From positions 434,001 through 498,000 of the forward strand of contig UEGR01000007.1 of assembly GCA_900465685.1 (NCBI GenBank): 64,000 nt of DNA. The letters run 5' to 3'. Under the pieces are notes generated by a model. The model made no database searches. It was not told the DNA's origin and saw only the letters and a program-made list of their open reading frames with translations. Below are positions 8,175 through 19,126 of this stretch, in pieces. Position numbers and translations under genes: made by a program. Position 1 is the first letter of the stretch. Each line of letters begins with the position of its first letter. The DNA comes from Hyphomicrobiales bacterium (GTDB lineage Bacteria; Pseudomonadota; Alphaproteobacteria; Rhizobiales; Rhizobiaceae).

Positions 8175-9398
8175 ATGCGGCGTGTGGTCGTAACGGGTAT
8201 GGGGATCGTATCCTCGATTGGCAACAACACCGAAGAGGTGACGGCCTCGCTGCGCGAAGCCAAATCCGGCATCTCGCGCGCGGAAGAATATGCCGAACTG
8301 GGTTTCCGCTGCCAGGTGCACGGCGCCCCGAAAATCGATGTCGAATCCCTCGTGGACCGTCGCGCCATGCGCTTCCACGGTCGCGGCACAGCCTGGAATC
8401 ACATCGCCATGGATCAGGCGATCGCCGATGCAGGCCTTTCGGATGACGAAGTCTCCAATGACCGTACCGGCATCATCATGGGTTCGGGCGGTCCTTCGAC
8501 CCGCACCATCGTCGATTCCGCCGACATTACCCGTGAAAAGGGTCCGAAGCGCGTCGGTCCGTTTGCTGTGCCGAAAGCCATGAGCTCCACGGCTTCCGCA
8601 ACGCTGGCCACTTTCTTCAAGATCAAGGGCATCAACTATTCGATCTCTTCAGCCTGCGCGACATCCAACCATTGCATCGGCAATGCGTTCGAGATGATCC
8701 AGTATGGCAAGCAGGACCGCATGTTTGCGGGCGGCTGTGAAGATCTCGACTGGACGCTCTCGGTGCTGTTCGACGCCATGGGCGCGATGGCGACGAAGTA
8801 TAACGACACGCCTGCCACCGCTTCGCGCGCCTATGACAAGAACCGCGACGGCTTCGTGATTGCAGGCGGCGCTGGCGTTCTGGTGCTGGAAGACCTCGAA
8901 ACCGCGCTTGCGCGCGGCGCGAAGATCTATGGCGAAATCGTCGGCTATGGCGCAACTTCTGACGGCTACGACATGGTCGCTCCGTCCGGTGAAGGCGCGA
9001 TCCGCTGCATGAAGATGGCGCTTTCCACCGTCAAGACCAAGATCGACTACATCAACCCGCACGCAACCTCGACGCCTGCTGGCGATGCGCCGGAAATCGA
9101 CGCTATCCGTCAGGTGTTCGGTTCGGGCGACGCCTGCCCGCCGATTGCCGCGACCAAGTCGCTGACCGGCCATTCGCTGGGCGCAACGGGCGTGCAGGAA
9201 GCGATCTATTCGCTGTTGATGATGCACAACAATTTCATTTGCGAAAGCGCGCATATCGAAGAATTGGACCCTGCCTTCGCAGACATGCCTATCGTCCGCA
9301 AGCGCATCGATAATGCTCAGCTCAATACCGTGCTCTCCAACTCCTTCGGGTTTGGCGGCACGAATGCGACGCTGGTTTTCCAGCGCTACCAGGGCTGA
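8175..9398 (+). CDS. fabB: 3-oxoacyl-ACP synthase I FabB
   Basis: The 407-residue condensing enzyme elongates cis-unsaturated acyl-ACPs made by FabA. The Cys-His-His triad is visible: Cys161 in [12 protein letters not shown], His296 in [11 protein letters not shown] and His333 in TGHSLGATG, with Lys328 nearby. The C terminus has the usual [16 protein letters not shown] precedes the ATG at 8175. A 165-base gap separates it from fabA, and fabI starts 14 bases after its stop. Confidence 0.97.
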   Translation: MRRVVVTGMGIVSSIGNNTEEVTASLREAKSGISRAEEYAELGFRCQVHGAPKIDVESLVDRRAMRFHGRGTAWNHIAMDQAIADAGLSDDEVSNDRTGIIMGSGGPSTRTIVDSADITREKGPKRVGPFAVPKAMSSTASATLATFFKIKGINYSISSACATSNHCIGNAFEMIQYGKQDRMFAGGCEDLDWTLSVLFDAMGAMATKYNDTPATASRAYDKNRDGFVIAGGAGVLVLEDLETALARGAKIYGEIVGYGATSDGYDMVAPSGEGAIRCMKMALSTVKTKIDYINPHATSTPAGDAPEIDAIRQVFGSGDACPPIAATKSLTGHSLGATGVQEAIYSLLMMHNNFICESAHIEELDPAFADMPIVRKRIDNAQLNTVLSNSFGFGGTNATLVFQRYQG

Positions 9399-9411
9399 GG
9401 GAGAGGGGAAT

Positions 9412-10230
9412 ATGGAAGGTTTGATGCAAGGAAAACGCGGCCTCATCATGGGGGTCGCGAATAATCATTCTCTGGCATGGGGCATCTCGAAGCAGCTCGC
9501 CGCACAGGGCGCAGAACTGGCTTTCACCTATCAGGGCGATGCGCTGGGCAAGCGCGTGAAGCCGCTGGCCGAACAGGTCGGCTCGGACCTCGTCCTGCCT
9601 TGCGATGTTGAAGACATTGCAACGGTTGACGCGGTTTTTGCCGAGATCGAAAAGAAGTGGGGCAAGCTCGATTTCATCGTTCACGCCATCGGTTTTTCCG
9701 ACAAGACCGAACTGAAGGGCCGTTACGCAGACGTCACCACGCGCGATAATTTCAGCCGGACCATGGTGATTTCCGCCTACTCCTTCACGGAAATGGCACA
9801 GCGCGCCGAAAAGCTCATGAAGGACGGCGGCTCGATCCTGACGCTGACCTATGGCGGTTCGACCCGCACCATCCCGAACTACAATGTCATGGGCGTTGCC
9901 AAGGCGGCGCTTGAAGCGATGGTTCGCTATCTGGCTGCCGATTACGGCCCGCAGGGCATCCGCGTCAACGCCATTTCGGCTGGCCCGGTGCGCACGCTGG
10001 CGGGTGCCGGCATCGGCGATGCGCGCGCGATCTTCAGCTATCAGCGCCGCAATTCACCGCTGCGCCGCACTGTCGATATCGACGATGTGGGTAAATCGGC
10101 TGTCTACCTTCTGTCGGACCTGTCGAGCGGCGTGACCGGCGAAGTCCATTATGTGGATTCGGGCTACAACATCGTTTCGATGCCGACGCTGGAAGAGCTG
10201 AAAAGCTCTGACGCTGAACGCGGCGAGTAA
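9412..10230 (+). CDS. fabI: Enoyl-ACP reductase FabI
   Basis: The 272-residue short-chain dehydrogenase-type reductase completes each elongation cycle using NAD(P)H. The FabI features are present: the nucleotide-binding start GLIMGVANNHSLAWG, Tyr147 in LTYGG and the Y-x6-K pair Tyr157/Lys164 in NYNVMGVAK, and the RTLAGAGI stretch. The ATG at 9412 has GAGAGGGG upstream; the frame is open further back into fabB, but those codons are a shadow of it. FabI is the target of triclosan-type inhibitors. Confidence 0.96.
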   Translation: MEGLMQGKRGLIMGVANNHSLAWGISKQLAAQGAELAFTYQGDALGKRVKPLAEQVGSDLVLPCDVEDIATVDAVFAEIEKKWGKLDFIVHAIGFSDKTELKGRYADVTTRDNFSRTMVISAYSFTEMAQRAEKLMKDGGSILTLTYGGSTRTIPNYNVMGVAKAALEAMVRYLAADYGPQGIRVNAISAGPVRTLAGAGIGDARAIFSYQRRNSPLRRTVDIDDVGKSAVYLLSDLSSGVTGEVHYVDSGYNIVSMPTLEELKSSDAERGE

Positions 10231-10235
10231 GCGTT

Positions 10236-10386
10236 CTAGAGCGGTTCCGGTTAAAGCGGAATCGTGGAACCGCTCTATCTATTTGTTTTGACGCATTATC
10301 CTACGCATCGAAGCGGGATCAGAAATCAGTCCAGTGGACTGATTTCCCCGCGTAGGCGCTACGCACTTTTGCTGGAAATGCTCTGG
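10236..10386. repeat. Bru-RS-like palindromic repeat with a nested palindrome
   Basis: The ends (CTAGAGCGGTTCC ... GCTGGAAATGCTCT) and internal blocks CGCATTATCCTACGC and TCTATCTATTTGTTTT match, in reverse orientation, the 105-base element at 22664-22768. This copy is about 45 bases longer. The extra part holds a near-perfect palindrome, GAAATCAGTCCA-C-TGGACTGATTTC. Brucella is known to have dispersed elements of about 105 bases (Bru-RS); identity to those is inferred. Confidence 0.65.
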
Positions 10387-10391
10387 AATTG

Positions 10392-10420
10392 AAAAAGCCG
10401 CCCTTCGGGGCGGCTTTTTT
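10392..10420. terminator. Bidirectional terminator between fabI and rsmC
   Basis: AGCCGCCC and GGGCGGCT form an eight-pair stem with a TTCG loop. A run of A on the left and T on the right serves the converging fabI and rsmC transcripts. Confidence 0.85.
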
Positions 10421-10423
10421 GTT

Positions 10424-11446
10424 TCACTTCTTCGCATCGAAGATTTTGAACCCGTCTGCTTCTTCCAATGTCGTCACCGACTTGAACAGGCCCTTGAGCG
10501 TCACCTCATAAGGCAATTGCCGGTTGGCGACCATTAGCAGGCGCCCGCCAGGTTTCAGGCGGGACGCCGCCGCTGAGATAAAGCTCTGGCCGAGCGAAAC
10601 ATCCGTAACGCGCCCTTCGTGGAAGGGCGGGTTCATGATGACCGTGTCATAGATACCGGTCACCTTTTCGCTGGTAATATCGAACCAGTTGAATGAAATC
10701 GGCACCGAAGCGCCCAGACGCTCCAGATTGCCGCGCGCGGCCTCCAGCGCCTCGTAATCTGCCTCGAACAGATCGATGGACTTGATGCGGTCGGCATATT
10801 TCAGGCTCTGTGCTGCGAGATAACCCCATCCCGCGCCAAAATCCGCAACATTGCCGAACACGATCTTTTCCATATGCGGCACCAGCAGCGCCGAGCCCTT
10901 GTCGATCGCGCCATGCGAGAACATGCCCGGTTCCGTGCGGAACACATCGTCAATTGCACTTTCGAGTGGGCGCAGAGCGGCGATGAAATCATCATCCAGA
11001 TCGGCGGGGCGCTGAAGCCAGAATGAGACGGCGTGGTTCTTGGACATGCGGTCGCTGATTTCAGCGATATTGCCCGCCCATTTGCGGAAACTGTCGACGC
11101 CGAGCTTCTTCTCACCGCAGACGACGATCCAACCGCCGGGCTGAACGCGCGTCAGAAGCTCGGAGAACCACGCCTCGTTGCGTCCACGGTGTTTTCCGAG
11201 CAGGAGGAGCCCGCCAGCAAAACGGCTGTCTGTGGCCAATCTCGGCTCTGCACGAAAGCCTTCCTTGCCGAGCGCCAGAAAATCGGGGCGCCATGGCTGC
11301 AGACAGGTCAGGACCTCTTTCCATTCCGGATCGAGAAGCCGGTCGGCGGAAAGGCCACAAGCGAGAAAGGATTGCCCGTCCGCGGGCATATCGAGAATGC
11401 CCTGCTCGAAGGGAAGGAAAAGTGTTTTCTGTGCCGGTGTCATCAT
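10424..11446 (-). CDS. rsmC: Class I SAM methyltransferase, RsmC/RlmG type
   Basis: The 340-residue protein has the two-domain layout of RsmC-type 16S rRNA guanine-N2 methyltransferases: a degenerate N-terminal domain and a C-terminal catalytic domain with VADFGAGWGYLA (SAM binding) and the NPPF motif (about residue 270) that contacts the target base. The second codon is also ATG, so the start could be 11443. The exact target (G1207 in E. coli) is inherited from family knowledge. It is isolated between terminators, converging with fabI. Confidence 0.82.
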   Translation of the reverse strand: MMTPAQKTLFLPFEQGILDMPADGQSFLACGLSADRLLDPEWKEVLTCLQPWRPDFLALGKEGFRAEPRLATDSRFAGGLLLLGKHRGRNEAWFSELLTRVQPGGWIVVCGEKKLGVDSFRKWAGNIAEISDRMSKNHAVSFWLQRPADLDDDFIAALRPLESAIDDVFRTEPGMFSHGAIDKGSALLVPHMEKIVFGNVADFGAGWGYLAAQSLKYADRIKSIDLFEADYEALEAARGNLERLGASVPISFNWFDITSEKVTGIYDTVIMNPPFHEGRVTDVSLGQSFISAAASRLKPGGRLLMVANRQLPYEVTLKGLFKSVTTLEEADGFKIFDAKK

Positions 11447-11509
11447 GATCGTTCTTTACCCCGCAAGATCGCATCCGAAAAGACCGCACGATCCCGATCA
11501 ATCTCGTGA

Positions 11510-11543
11510 AAAAACAAAAAAGCGCGCCCAGAGGCGCGCTTTT
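11510..11543 (-). terminator. Intrinsic terminator of pnp
   Basis: AGCGCGCC and GGCGCGCT pair around a four-base loop, followed on the minus strand by TTTTTGTTTTTT. It lies just after the pnp stop and before rsmC begins. Confidence 0.85.
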
Positions 11544-11566
11544 CGATTTCAAAGAAGATGCAAAGC

Positions 11567-13708
11567 TTATTCAGCGTCTGCTTCTGCCTTCTTTTCCTGG
11601 ACAATTTCCTTGCCCGTTTCCTGATCGACGACCTTCATCGACAGGCGAACCTTGCCGCGTTCGTCGAAGCCCATGAGCTTGACCCAGACCTTCTGGCCTT
11701 CCTTAACCACATCGGTGGTCTTGGCAACGCGGTCGGAAGCGAGCTGCGAGATATGAACCAGACCGTCACGCGGGCCGAAGAAGTTCACGAAAGCGCCGAA
11801 GTCAGCGGTCTTGACGACCGTACCTTCGTAGATTTCGCCGACTTCCGGCTCAGCAACAATCGAGTGGATCCACTTCTTGGCGGCTTCGATTTCCTTGCCG
11901 TTCGACGAAGCGATCTTCACCGTACCGTCGTCTTCGATGTTGATCTTGGCGCCGGTCTTTTCCACGATTTCGCGGATGACCTTGCCGCCCGAACCGATAA
12001 CGTCACGGATCTTGTCGGTCGGAATGTTCATCACTTCGATGCGCGGAGCGAATTCGCCGAGTTCGTCACGCGACGTCGACAGAGCCTTCGCCATTTCGCC
12101 GAGAATGTGAACGCGACCGCCCTTGGCCTGCTCCAGAGCGACCTTCATGATCTCTTCGGTGATACCGTCGATCTTGATGTCCATCTGAAGTGCGGTGATG
12201 CCGTTGTCAGTACCGGCTACCTTGAAGTCCATGTCGCCGAGGTGATCTTCGTCGCCGAGGATGTCGGACAGGACAGCATAACGGTCGCCTTCCTTGATCA
12301 GGCCCATGGCGATACCGGCAACCGGACGTGCGAGCGGAACGCCTGCGTCCATCAGAGCCAGCGAGGTGCCGCAAACGGTCGCCATCGAGGACGAACCGTT
12401 GGATTCGGTGATCTCGGAAACCGAACGGATCGTGTAAGGGAACTGGTCGGCAGCAGGCAGCATCGGATGGATAGCGCGCCATGCGAGCTTGCCATGACCA
12501 ACTTCACGACGGCCTGGCGAACCCATACGACCGGTTTCACCGACCGAGTATGGCGGGAAGTTGTAATGCAGCATGAAGGATTCTTTGTAGGTGCCGGTCA
12601 GGGCATCGATCATCTGCTCGTCTTCGCCGGTGCCGAGCGTGGCAACAACGATAGCCTGCGTTTCACCACGGGTGAACAGCGCCGAACCGTGGGTGCGCGG
12701 CAGAAGGCCAACTTCCGAAACGATTGCACGAACGGTCTTCAGATCGCGGCCGTCAATGCGGCTGCCGGTGTCCAGAATGTTCCAGCGAACAATCTTGGCC
12801 TGCAGATGCTTGAAAATGGTCGCGAACTGCTCAGGCGACATTTCCGGCTCTTCAACGCCTTCCGGGAAGAAGTGAGCCTTCGCCTTGGCCTTTGCAGCGT
12901 CAACAGCAACGTAACGAGCCTGCTTTTCGGTGATCTTGTAAGCGTCGCGCAGGTCGTTTTCGATAACGGCGAGCACCTTGGCTTCGAGATCCGACAGATC
13001 TTCCGGCTGGAAATCACGTGGTTCCTTGGCAGCAACTTCAGCGAGCTTGATGATCGCGTCGATTACCGGCTGGAAGCCCTTCTGGCCGAACACAACAGCG
13101 CCGAGCATGACTTCTTCGGAAAGTTCCTGCGCTTCCGATTCGACCATCAGCACTGCGTCGGCAGTACCGGCAACAACCAGATCGAGCTTCGATTCCGGCA
13201 TTTCGTCGATATTCGGGTTCAGGACATATTCGCCGTTGATGTAGCCAACGCGTGCGCCGCCGATCGGGCCCATGAAAGGAACGCCGGAAATGGTCAGTGC
13301 TGCGGAAGCTGCAACCATCGACAGAACGTCGGGGTTGTTTTCGAGGTCGTGCTGAACAACAGTCAGAACAACCTGCGTGTCGTTCTTGTAGCCATCAACG
13401 AAGAGCGGGCGGATCGGGCGGTCGATCAGGCGCGAAACGAGGGTTTCGTTTTCGCTCGGACGGCCTTCACGCTTGAAGTAGCCGCCAGGAATCTTGCCGG
13501 CAGCGTAGGTCTTTTCCTGATAGTTGACGGTCAGCGGGAAGAAATCCTGACCTGGCTTTGGTTCCTTGGCAGAAACGACAGTCGCCAGAACGACGGTTTC
13601 GCCATAGGTTGCCAGAACAGCGCCGTCAGCCTGACGGGCGATCTTGCCGGTTTCGAGCGTGAGCGGACGACCGCCCCATTCGATTTCCACTTTGTGGGTA
13701 TTGAACAT
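11567..13708 (-). CDS. pnp: Polyribonucleotide nucleotidyltransferase (PNPase)
   Basis: The 713-residue phosphorolytic 3'-5' exoribonuclease has two RNase PH-like cores, a KH domain near 555-615 ([13 protein letters not shown]) and a C-terminal S1 domain near 620-690 ([28 protein letters not shown]). Catalytic-core residues lie in [20 protein letters not shown]. It is a partner in the RNA degradosome. It is the last gene of the rimP-nusA-infB-truB-rpsO-pnp arrangement. The 407-base gap upstream carries two palindromic repeats. Confidence 0.98.
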   Translation of the reverse strand: MFNTHKVEIEWGGRPLTLETGKIARQADGAVLATYGETVVLATVVSAKEPKPGQDFFPLTVNYQEKTYAAGKIPGGYFKREGRPSENETLVSRLIDRPIRPLFVDGYKNDTQVVLTVVQHDLENNPDVLSMVAASAALTISGVPFMGPIGGARVGYINGEYVLNPNIDEMPESKLDLVVAGTADAVLMVESEAQELSEEVMLGAVVFGQKGFQPVIDAIIKLAEVAAKEPRDFQPEDLSDLEAKVLAVIENDLRDAYKITEKQARYVAVDAAKAKAKAHFFPEGVEEPEMSPEQFATIFKHLQAKIVRWNILDTGSRIDGRDLKTVRAIVSEVGLLPRTHGSALFTRGETQAIVVATLGTGEDEQMIDALTGTYKESFMLHYNFPPYSVGETGRMGSPGRREVGHGKLAWRAIHPMLPAADQFPYTIRSVSEITESNGSSSMATVCGTSLALMDAGVPLARPVAGIAMGLIKEGDRYAVLSDILGDEDHLGDMDFKVAGTDNGITALQMDIKIDGITEEIMKVALEQAKGGRVHILGEMAKALSTSRDELGEFAPRIEVMNIPTDKIRDVIGSGGKVIREIVEKTGAKINIEDDGTVKIASSNGKEIEAAKKWIHSIVAEPEVGEIYEGTVVKTADFGAFVNFFGPRDGLVHISQLASDRVAKTTDVVKEGQKVWVKLMGFDERGKVRLSMKVVDQETGKEIVQEKKAEADAE

Positions 13709-13805
13709 ATCTTGTCCTCATATGGAGACGCCGCGCAAAGCGCTAAGGCATCTCCCGGGTTGGCGGACAGGCCACGGGCAAGACAACGGGAAGCTCAGAT
13801 TGATA

Positions 13806-13904
13806 GTATGATCTTATCCGAAAACCGGTTCCCACTTTTCGGGATCATACTTTTCCCGGGTATTCTCTCATGCGAAAAGTCTGCAACTTTTCGGGATCAT
13901 ACCC
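13806..13904. repeat. Two adjacent palindromic repeats of the GATC...CCGAAAA...TTTTCGG...GATC type
   Basis: Copy one (13806-13850) has ends GTATGATC and GATCATAC with inner arms CCGAAAA and TTTTCGG. Copy two (13858-13904) has ends GGGTAT and ATACCC and an inner GCGAAAAGT...ACTTTTCG. The unit at 61582-61630 belongs to the same family. Confidence 0.7.
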
Positions 13905-14082
13905 GCCGAACTACCTGCAATCCTGCCCCATGACTGGTCCAGGTCATGAGCCTTATGGCTCGTCATCGGCATGACGGAATGCACCTTGTGCGCCGTCTCA
14001 TGCCAGTGGGCATTCGCCCGATACTCTCGCATTCTCTTTTGGAAAGCGGCTATCCGCTCTTCCTCAGAATGCTCAAATCAAA

Positions 14083-14107
14083 CGGGCGACGCTTGTGACG
14101 TCGCCCG
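14083..14107 (-). terminator. Terminator-like hairpin after rpsO
   Basis: CGGGCGACG... and ...CGTCGCCCG pair just beyond the rpsO stop. The minus-strand tail is TTTGATTTG, a broken T run, so it may allow readthrough into pnp. Confidence 0.55.
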
Positions 14108-14115
14108 ATTTACCG

Positions 14116-14385
14116 TTAGCGGCGCAGGCCGAGACGGCCGATCAGCGCCTGGTAGCGCGCTGCGTCCACGCCCTTGACATAGTCAAGAAGACGACGGCGC
14201 TGCGAAACCAGCTTCAGAAGACCGCGACGCGAATGATTGTCATTCTTGTGGCCCTTGAAGTGTTCGGTGAGGTTGGCGATACGCTCGGAAAGAACGGCAA
14301 CCTGAACTTCAGGAGAACCGGTGTCACCTTCCTTGGTGGCGTATTCCTTGATAAGTGCTTGCTTACGCTCAGCAGTAATCGACAT
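14116..14385 (-). CDS. rpsO: 30S ribosomal protein S15
   Basis: The 89-residue protein matches S15 in length and in the signature [32 protein letters not shown], which binds 16S rRNA and the 3' domain junction early in 30S assembly. The ATG at 14385 (MSITAERK) is preceded by AAGAAAGGG; the frame runs 32 codons further but that part is intergenic. It lies between truB and pnp, the order common to most bacteria. Confidence 0.97.
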   Translation of the reverse strand: MSITAERKQALIKEYATKEGDTGSPEVQVAVLSERIANLTEHFKGHKNDNHSRRGLLKLVSQRRRLLDYVKGVDAARYQALIGRLGLRR

Positions 14386-14558
14386 CGTAAACCCTTTCTT
14401 GATGAGAGGAAAACCAGACGCCCAGGCCGGGATGTCGTCCAGCGCGGGCCAACTTACACGATCTGATCTGCATTTCTGCATGATCGCTGATGGGGCATAT
14501 AGTGCAAAAACGGCAAGAATGCCAGCATCAAATATGCCCCGGCAATTGCGAAGACTTT

Positions 14559-15533
14559 TTAGTTAGCTGTGAAAACACGCTTCGGCTTGAACTGACCATG
14601 CTCGATATAGCCAATAGCGAGCAGTTTTCCGCGCGCGGTGACGCAGGCTTCATCGGCTTCCAGCGGGGCATCGCGACCACGCAGGATGACCGGATTGCCG
14701 AGGCGAACACGCTGCGCCTGTTCCTCGGTCAGCGGAATCTGCGGCAGGCAATCGAGCGCTGCGCCAGTATCGATCACCAGAGCATCGAGGCCGGAAAAAT
14801 CGCGACGCGGAGCAGGCTCGACCGCGTTGCCATCCTCGTCCTTCGGCGGCAGCGGCGGCCAGACGGCTTCCAGTTCCGTCAGCGTGACGAAATCTTCTTC
14901 CGTGAACGGAGCGACTTCGATGCGGCGCAGTTCGGAAATATGGCCGAAGCAGCCAAGATCGCGGCCCATATCGCGCGCCAGCGAGCGCACATAGGTGCCC
15001 TTGGAGCACTCGACTTCGAATGATGTGCGGTTGTCGTCGTGGAATTCGACGATCTCCAGTCGATCGATCTCGACCTCGCGCGCCGGAATCTCCACCGTTT
15101 CGCCTTCGCGGGCAAGATCATAGGCGCGTTCGCCGTCGATCTTGATGGCGGAGAACTGCGGCGGAATCTGCGAAATGAGACCGGTGTAGTTTGGCAGCAG
15201 GGCTTCGACCTCTTCACGCGACGGGCGCTTGTCGGAGGTCTTGGTCGCCTGACCTTCCAGGTCGTCGGTCGAGCGTTCTTCGCCCCAGGTCACCGTGAAA
15301 CGATAGACCTTAGTTCCGTCCATGACATAAGGCACGGTCTTGGTGGCTTCACCCAGAGCAATCGGCAGCATGCCGGATGCGAGCGGGTCGAGCGTACCGG
15401 CATGGCCGGCCTTCTCGGCATTGAACAGCCACTTGATCTTCGAGACCGCTTCGGTCGATCCCATACCTTTCGGCTTGTCGAAAATAACCCAACCGGAAAC
15501 CGGACGGCCTTTTTTCTTACCCCGTCTTGCCAT
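14559..15533 (-). CDS. truB: tRNA pseudouridine-55 synthase TruB
   Basis: The 324-residue enzyme makes pseudouridine 55 in the T-loop of tRNAs. Catalytic Asp49 is in [14 protein letters not shown], and the downstream motifs [15 protein letters not shown] and VRSLARDMG are present. The C-terminal extension after residue 230 is typical for alphaproteobacteria. It starts three bases after rbfA ends, so the two are translationally linked. Confidence 0.97.
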   Translation of the reverse strand: MARRGKKKGRPVSGWVIFDKPKGMGSTEAVSKIKWLFNAEKAGHAGTLDPLASGMLPIALGEATKTVPYVMDGTKVYRFTVTWGEERSTDDLEGQATKTSDKRPSREEVEALLPNYTGLISQIPPQFSAIKIDGERAYDLAREGETVEIPAREVEIDRLEIVEFHDDNRTSFEVECSKGTYVRSLARDMGRDLGCFGHISELRRIEVAPFTEEDFVTLTELEAVWPPLPPKDEDGNAVEPAPRRDFSGLDALVIDTGAALDCLPQIPLTEEQAQRVRLGNPVILRGRDAPLEADEACVTARGKLLAIGYIEHGQFKPKRVFTAN

Positions 15534-15536
15534 GCT

Positions 15537-15986
15537 TTATTCGTCTCCATTGCGGGAGGTTTCATCCTCACCAGCGTCTTCATCGTCATGCGAAAGATCA
15601 CGCGCCACTTCCGGCGAACGCAGAAGGGCGTCGATCTTCGAAAAATTGTCGAAACTCGTGTCGGAGCGGAAGCGGAACTCCGGCATGTATTTCATCTGGC
15701 CAAGGACCGGCGCCATGCGACCACGAATGAATTTCGCGTTTGCGGCCAATGCCTTGACGATTGCTTGCGGATCAACATTGCCAAGCGGCATGATGTAACA
15801 GGTGGCGATCTTCAGGTCGGGCGACATGCGCACTTCCGAAACGGAAATGACGGTGCGCTCGATCAGATCGTCACGGATTTCACCGCGCTGGAGCAATTGC
15901 GCCAATGCGTGGCGCACCTGTTCGCCAACGCGAAGCTGGCGCTGGGAAAGGCCGCCTGAGCCTTTTGGGTCCGGAGAACGTGCCAT
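15537..15986 (-). CDS. rbfA: 30S ribosome-binding factor RbfA
   Basis: The 149-residue protein has the KH-like RbfA fold ([18 protein letters not shown] at the start, YIMPLG and [16 protein letters not shown] near the end), which helps process the 5' end of 16S rRNA and mature 30S subunits in the cold. The acidic C-terminal tail (DDEDAGEDE) is an alphaproteobacterial addition. It is between infB and truB on the minus strand. Confidence 0.96.
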   Translation of the reverse strand: MARSPDPKGSGGLSQRQLRVGEQVRHALAQLLQRGEIRDDLIERTVISVSEVRMSPDLKIATCYIMPLGNVDPQAIVKALAANAKFIRGRMAPVLGQMKYMPEFRFRSDTSFDNFSKIDALLRSPEVARDLSHDDEDAGEDETSRNGDE

Positions 15987-16115
15987 AGCTATATCCTCGA
16001 TAAACAGCCATCAACCGGCGTCCAGTCTCTCAGACTGTCCGACCGCATGACTTGAAAATTATGGGCGTAACTTACCACAATTCAGATGGGAGTCAGACCC
16101 TCGGAACCGGGCAAT

Positions 16116-16149
16116 AAAAAGCCGGACCGCCCCTGTTGGGCGATCCGGC
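16116..16149 (-). terminator. Terminator hairpin after infB
   Basis: GCCGGACCGCCC pairs with GGGCGATCCGGC (one wobble or mismatch) around a five-base loop, with five T residues following on the minus strand. It lies in the 172-base gap between infB and rbfA, so rbfA may also have its own promoter. Confidence 0.75.
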
Positions 16150-16158
16150 AAGTAGTTG

Positions 16159-18987
16159 TTAGAGCGTGCGCGTAATATGTTCGACGCGGAACGCTTCGAT
16201 CGTGTCGCCTGCGCGAATGTCGTCGTAGTTTTCGAACGCCATACCGCATTCCTGGCCCATCGGCACTTCCTGCACTTCGTCCTTGAAGCGCTTGAGCGTC
16301 TTGAGCTTGCCTTCGTGGATGACCACGTTGTCGCGGATGAGGCGAACGCCTGCACCACGTTCAACCTTGCCGTCGATAACACGGCAACCGGCAACCTTAC
16401 CAACCTTGGTGATGTTGAAGACTTCAAGAATCTCAGCATTACCGATGAAGGTTTCACGGCGTTCTGGCGACAGAAGACCCGACATCGCTGCTTTCACATC
16501 TTCGATCAGATCGTAGATGATGTTGTAGTAGCGAATTTCAGTGCCCTGCTGTTCGGCAGCGTCGCGCGCCTGCTTGTTGGCACGAACGTTGAAGCCGATG
16601 ATTGCTGCATTAGAGGCTTCGGCCAGCGACACGTCGCTTTCCGTGATACCGCCTGCTCCCGAATGGACGATGCGTGCACGCACTTCGTCGGTGCCAAGCT
16701 TGTCGAGAGCCGTAATGATTGCTTCGACGGAACCCTGCACGTCACCCTTGATGACGAGCGGGAATTCCTTCAGGCCATTCACCTGAAGCTGGCTCATCAT
16801 CTGCTCAAGCGAGCCGCGCTGACCAGTCTGACGGGCAACAGCCTTATCGCGAGCAAGGCGCTGGCGATAATCAGCAATTTCACGAGCCTTGGCTTCGTTG
16901 GCAACAACTGCGAAGCGATCGCCTGCCTGCGGCGTACCCTGGAGACCAAGGACTTCAACCGGCATAGCAGGTCCTGCTTCCTTGACGTGTTCGCCACGGT
17001 CGTTGACCAGAGCGCGCACGCGGCCCCATTCGTTACCAGCAGCGATAATATCACCCGGATGCAGCGTACCCTTCTGAACCAGAACGGTTGCGACCGAACC
17101 ACGGCCACGATCAAGCTGGGCTTCAATGACAACGCCTTCAGCCGTACGCTTCGGATCTGCCTTGAGATCAAGGATTTCAGCCTGCAACAGAACCGCTTCA
17201 AGCAGCTTGTCGAGGTTGATCTTGTTCTTGGCCGAAACTTCGACGTCGAGCACTTCACCGCCCATCGATTCCACGAAGACATCGTGCTGCAACAGGGCAG
17301 TACGAACCTTCTGCGGATCGGCAGATGGCTTGTCGATCTTGTTGATCGCAACAATGATCGGAACACCAGCCGCCTTGGCATGGTTGATCGATTCAATCGT
17401 CTGCGGCATCACGCTGTCGTCAGCGGCAACCACCAGAATGGCAATGTCGGTCGCCTGCGCACCACGGGCACGCATTGCGGTAAAGGCAGCGTGGCCCGGC
17501 GTATCGATGAAGGTAATCTTCTGGCCGTTCTGTTCGACCTGATAAGCACCGATATGCTGGGTGATACCACCGGCTTCGCCCGACACCACGTTGGCGTGAC
17601 GGATCGCATCGAGGAGCGACGTCTTGCCGTGGTCGACGTGACCCATGATGGTCACGACCGGAGGACGCGAAACCAGTGCTGCCTGATCGTCAGCAACGTC
17701 AAAGATACCTTCTTCAACGTCCGATTCCGCAACGCGCTTGACGGTGTGGCCGAATTCTTCAGCAATCAGCTGCGCCATATCGGCATCGATCACGTCGCCC
17801 GGCTTCATCATCTGGCCCTGTTTCATCAGGTACTTGATGATGTCGACCGAACGCTCGGTCATACGCTGTGCGAGTTCCTGAAGCGTGATGGTTTCAGGCA
17901 CGGTCACTTCGCGAGAGATTTTCTCGCGAGTTTCCTGCATCTGCGAACGCTTGAACTTTTCCTGACGGCGACGCATGGCCGACAGCGAACGCGAACGACC
18001 TTCGTCTTCCAGATTGCTGGAGATCGTCAGCTTGCCACGACGACGATCGTCTTCGGTCTTGACCACCTTCGGGGCGCGAGCGTCCGGCTTGGCGGGCGTG
18101 CCACGACGAGCAGCGGTTGGGCTGCTGCCACGACGATCATCATCATCGCCGGACTGGCCAGGCCTGCGAAGCTGGCTCTGCGGGAGCGGCTTACCCGGTC
18201 CAGGAGCGGCTTCTGCAAGCGACGGAGCCGGACGCGGTGCACCCGACTGCGGACGATTGCCCTGCTGCGGACGGCCAGCGTGCTGCGGACGATTGCCCTG
18301 CGGTGCGCCACGCGAATCGTCGCGGCGTTCAGGACGCTCGGCGCGCTGCTCGCCACGTGCTTCCGGCTGTGGAACGCGCTTGGCAGCTTCTTCCTCGGCC
18401 TTGCGACGTGCTTCGGCTTCAGCCTTGAGACGCGCTTCTTCCTCAGCCTGACGGCGTGCGGATTCTTCACGCTCCTTGGCGCGGCGTGCATCTTCTTCGG
18501 CGCGACGCTTGGCTTCTTCAACCGCACGTGCGCGTTCTTCGACTTCACGCACCTGCGCTTCTTCAAGCGCGCGGCGGCGTGCGTCCATTTCGGAGCGCGA
18601 CAGCGTGTTCAGCACCATGCCGGAGCGATCGGTCGGGCGCGGACGCGGTGCCTGCTGGTTGGGACGCTGCTGCACGGGGCGCTGCTGTTGCTGCGCAACA
18701 TGCGGCTTCGCCACCGGAGCAGCAGCAGCTGGTGCTGCCGGTGCCTTCGGCTGAGGCGTCGGCGCAGCAGGAGCGGCTACAACAGGCTTGGGAGCCGCTG
18801 CTTCCACTTCCGGCTTGTCGTCTGGCCGTGAGAACTTGCGCTTCTTGGTTTCAACGACGACAGCCTTGGTGCGGCCGTGGCTGAAATTCTGGCGCACGGT
18901 GCTCTGCTCAACGCCTGGCCGCTTCATGGTCAGGGTCTTCTTAGGGGTGACGCCCAGCGTCTTGTCGTCGTTTGTGTTATCGCTCAT
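16159..18987 (-). CDS. infB: Translation initiation factor IF-2
   Basis: The 942-residue GTPase brings initiator tRNA to the 30S subunit. The long N-terminal part is low-complexity: a proline/alanine/glutamine region and a charged arginine/glutamate coiled-coil stretch. The G domain follows with GHVDHGKT near 445, DTPGHAAF and NKID. ATG 18987 ([12 protein letters not shown]) was preferred to the frame's earlier start at 19038. IF-2 of this length is normal for Rhizobiales. It is 139 bases from the ylxR gene upstream. Confidence 0.97.
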   Translation of the reverse strand: MSDNTNDDKTLGVTPKKTLTMKRPGVEQSTVRQNFSHGRTKAVVVETKKRKFSRPDDKPEVEAAAPKPVVAAPAAPTPQPKAPAAPAAAAPVAKPHVAQQQQRPVQQRPNQQAPRPRPTDRSGMVLNTLSRSEMDARRRALEEAQVREVEERARAVEEAKRRAEEDARRAKEREESARRQAEEEARLKAEAEARRKAEEEAAKRVPQPEARGEQRAERPERRDDSRGAPQGNRPQHAGRPQQGNRPQSGAPRPAPSLAEAAPGPGKPLPQSQLRRPGQSGDDDDRRGSSPTAARRGTPAKPDARAPKVVKTEDDRRRGKLTISSNLEDEGRSRSLSAMRRRQEKFKRSQMQETREKISREVTVPETITLQELAQRMTERSVDIIKYLMKQGQMMKPGDVIDADMAQLIAEEFGHTVKRVAESDVEEGIFDVADDQAALVSRPPVVTIMGHVDHGKTSLLDAIRHANVVSGEAGGITQHIGAYQVEQNGQKITFIDTPGHAAFTAMRARGAQATDIAILVVAADDSVMPQTIESINHAKAAGVPIIVAINKIDKPSADPQKVRTALLQHDVFVESMGGEVLDVEVSAKNKINLDKLLEAVLLQAEILDLKADPKRTAEGVVIEAQLDRGRGSVATVLVQKGTLHPGDIIAAGNEWGRVRALVNDRGEHVKEAGPAMPVEVLGLQGTPQAGDRFAVVANEAKAREIADYRQRLARDKAVARQTGQRGSLEQMMSQLQVNGLKEFPLVIKGDVQGSVEAIITALDKLGTDEVRARIVHSGAGGITESDVSLAEASNAAIIGFNVRANKQARDAAEQQGTEIRYYNIIYDLIEDVKAAMSGLLSPERRETFIGNAEILEVFNITKVGKVAGCRVIDGKVERGAGVRLIRDNVVIHEGKLKTLKRFKDEVQEVPMGQECGMAFENYDDIRAGDTIEAFRVEHITRTL

Positions 18988-19126
18988 TACGTTCCGTTTC
19001 CTTCGCGGCTCCGGCCGCTCTACTCGAGCATTATCCAACGCGACCCAGTCGGGTTGGATAATGCTCCAGTCATCTACTCAACGCATAATCCGGTATGAGG
19101 CCTGCCAGCCTCGGCAAGATTACGCT

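Larger units (their letters stand above)
13709..14115. other. pnp leader / rpsO-pnp intergenic region
   Basis: This 407-base stretch has no convincing gene. It contains the rpsO terminator-like hairpin at its right end, two adjacent copies of a palindromic repeat near 13806-13904, and the remaining pnp leader. In other bacteria pnp autoregulates through its structured leader; whether these repeats contribute is unknown. Confidence 0.6.

Noticed and set aside
11558-13933. Plus-strand frame of 791 codons
   Set aside because: It is antisense to pnp, whose KH and S1 domains are intact; the frame shows no recognisable domain.
16156-18831. Plus-strand frame of 891 codons
   Set aside because: It lies antisense to infB. 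Its composition is a shadow of the IF-2 codons, and IF-2 motifs are intact on the other strand.
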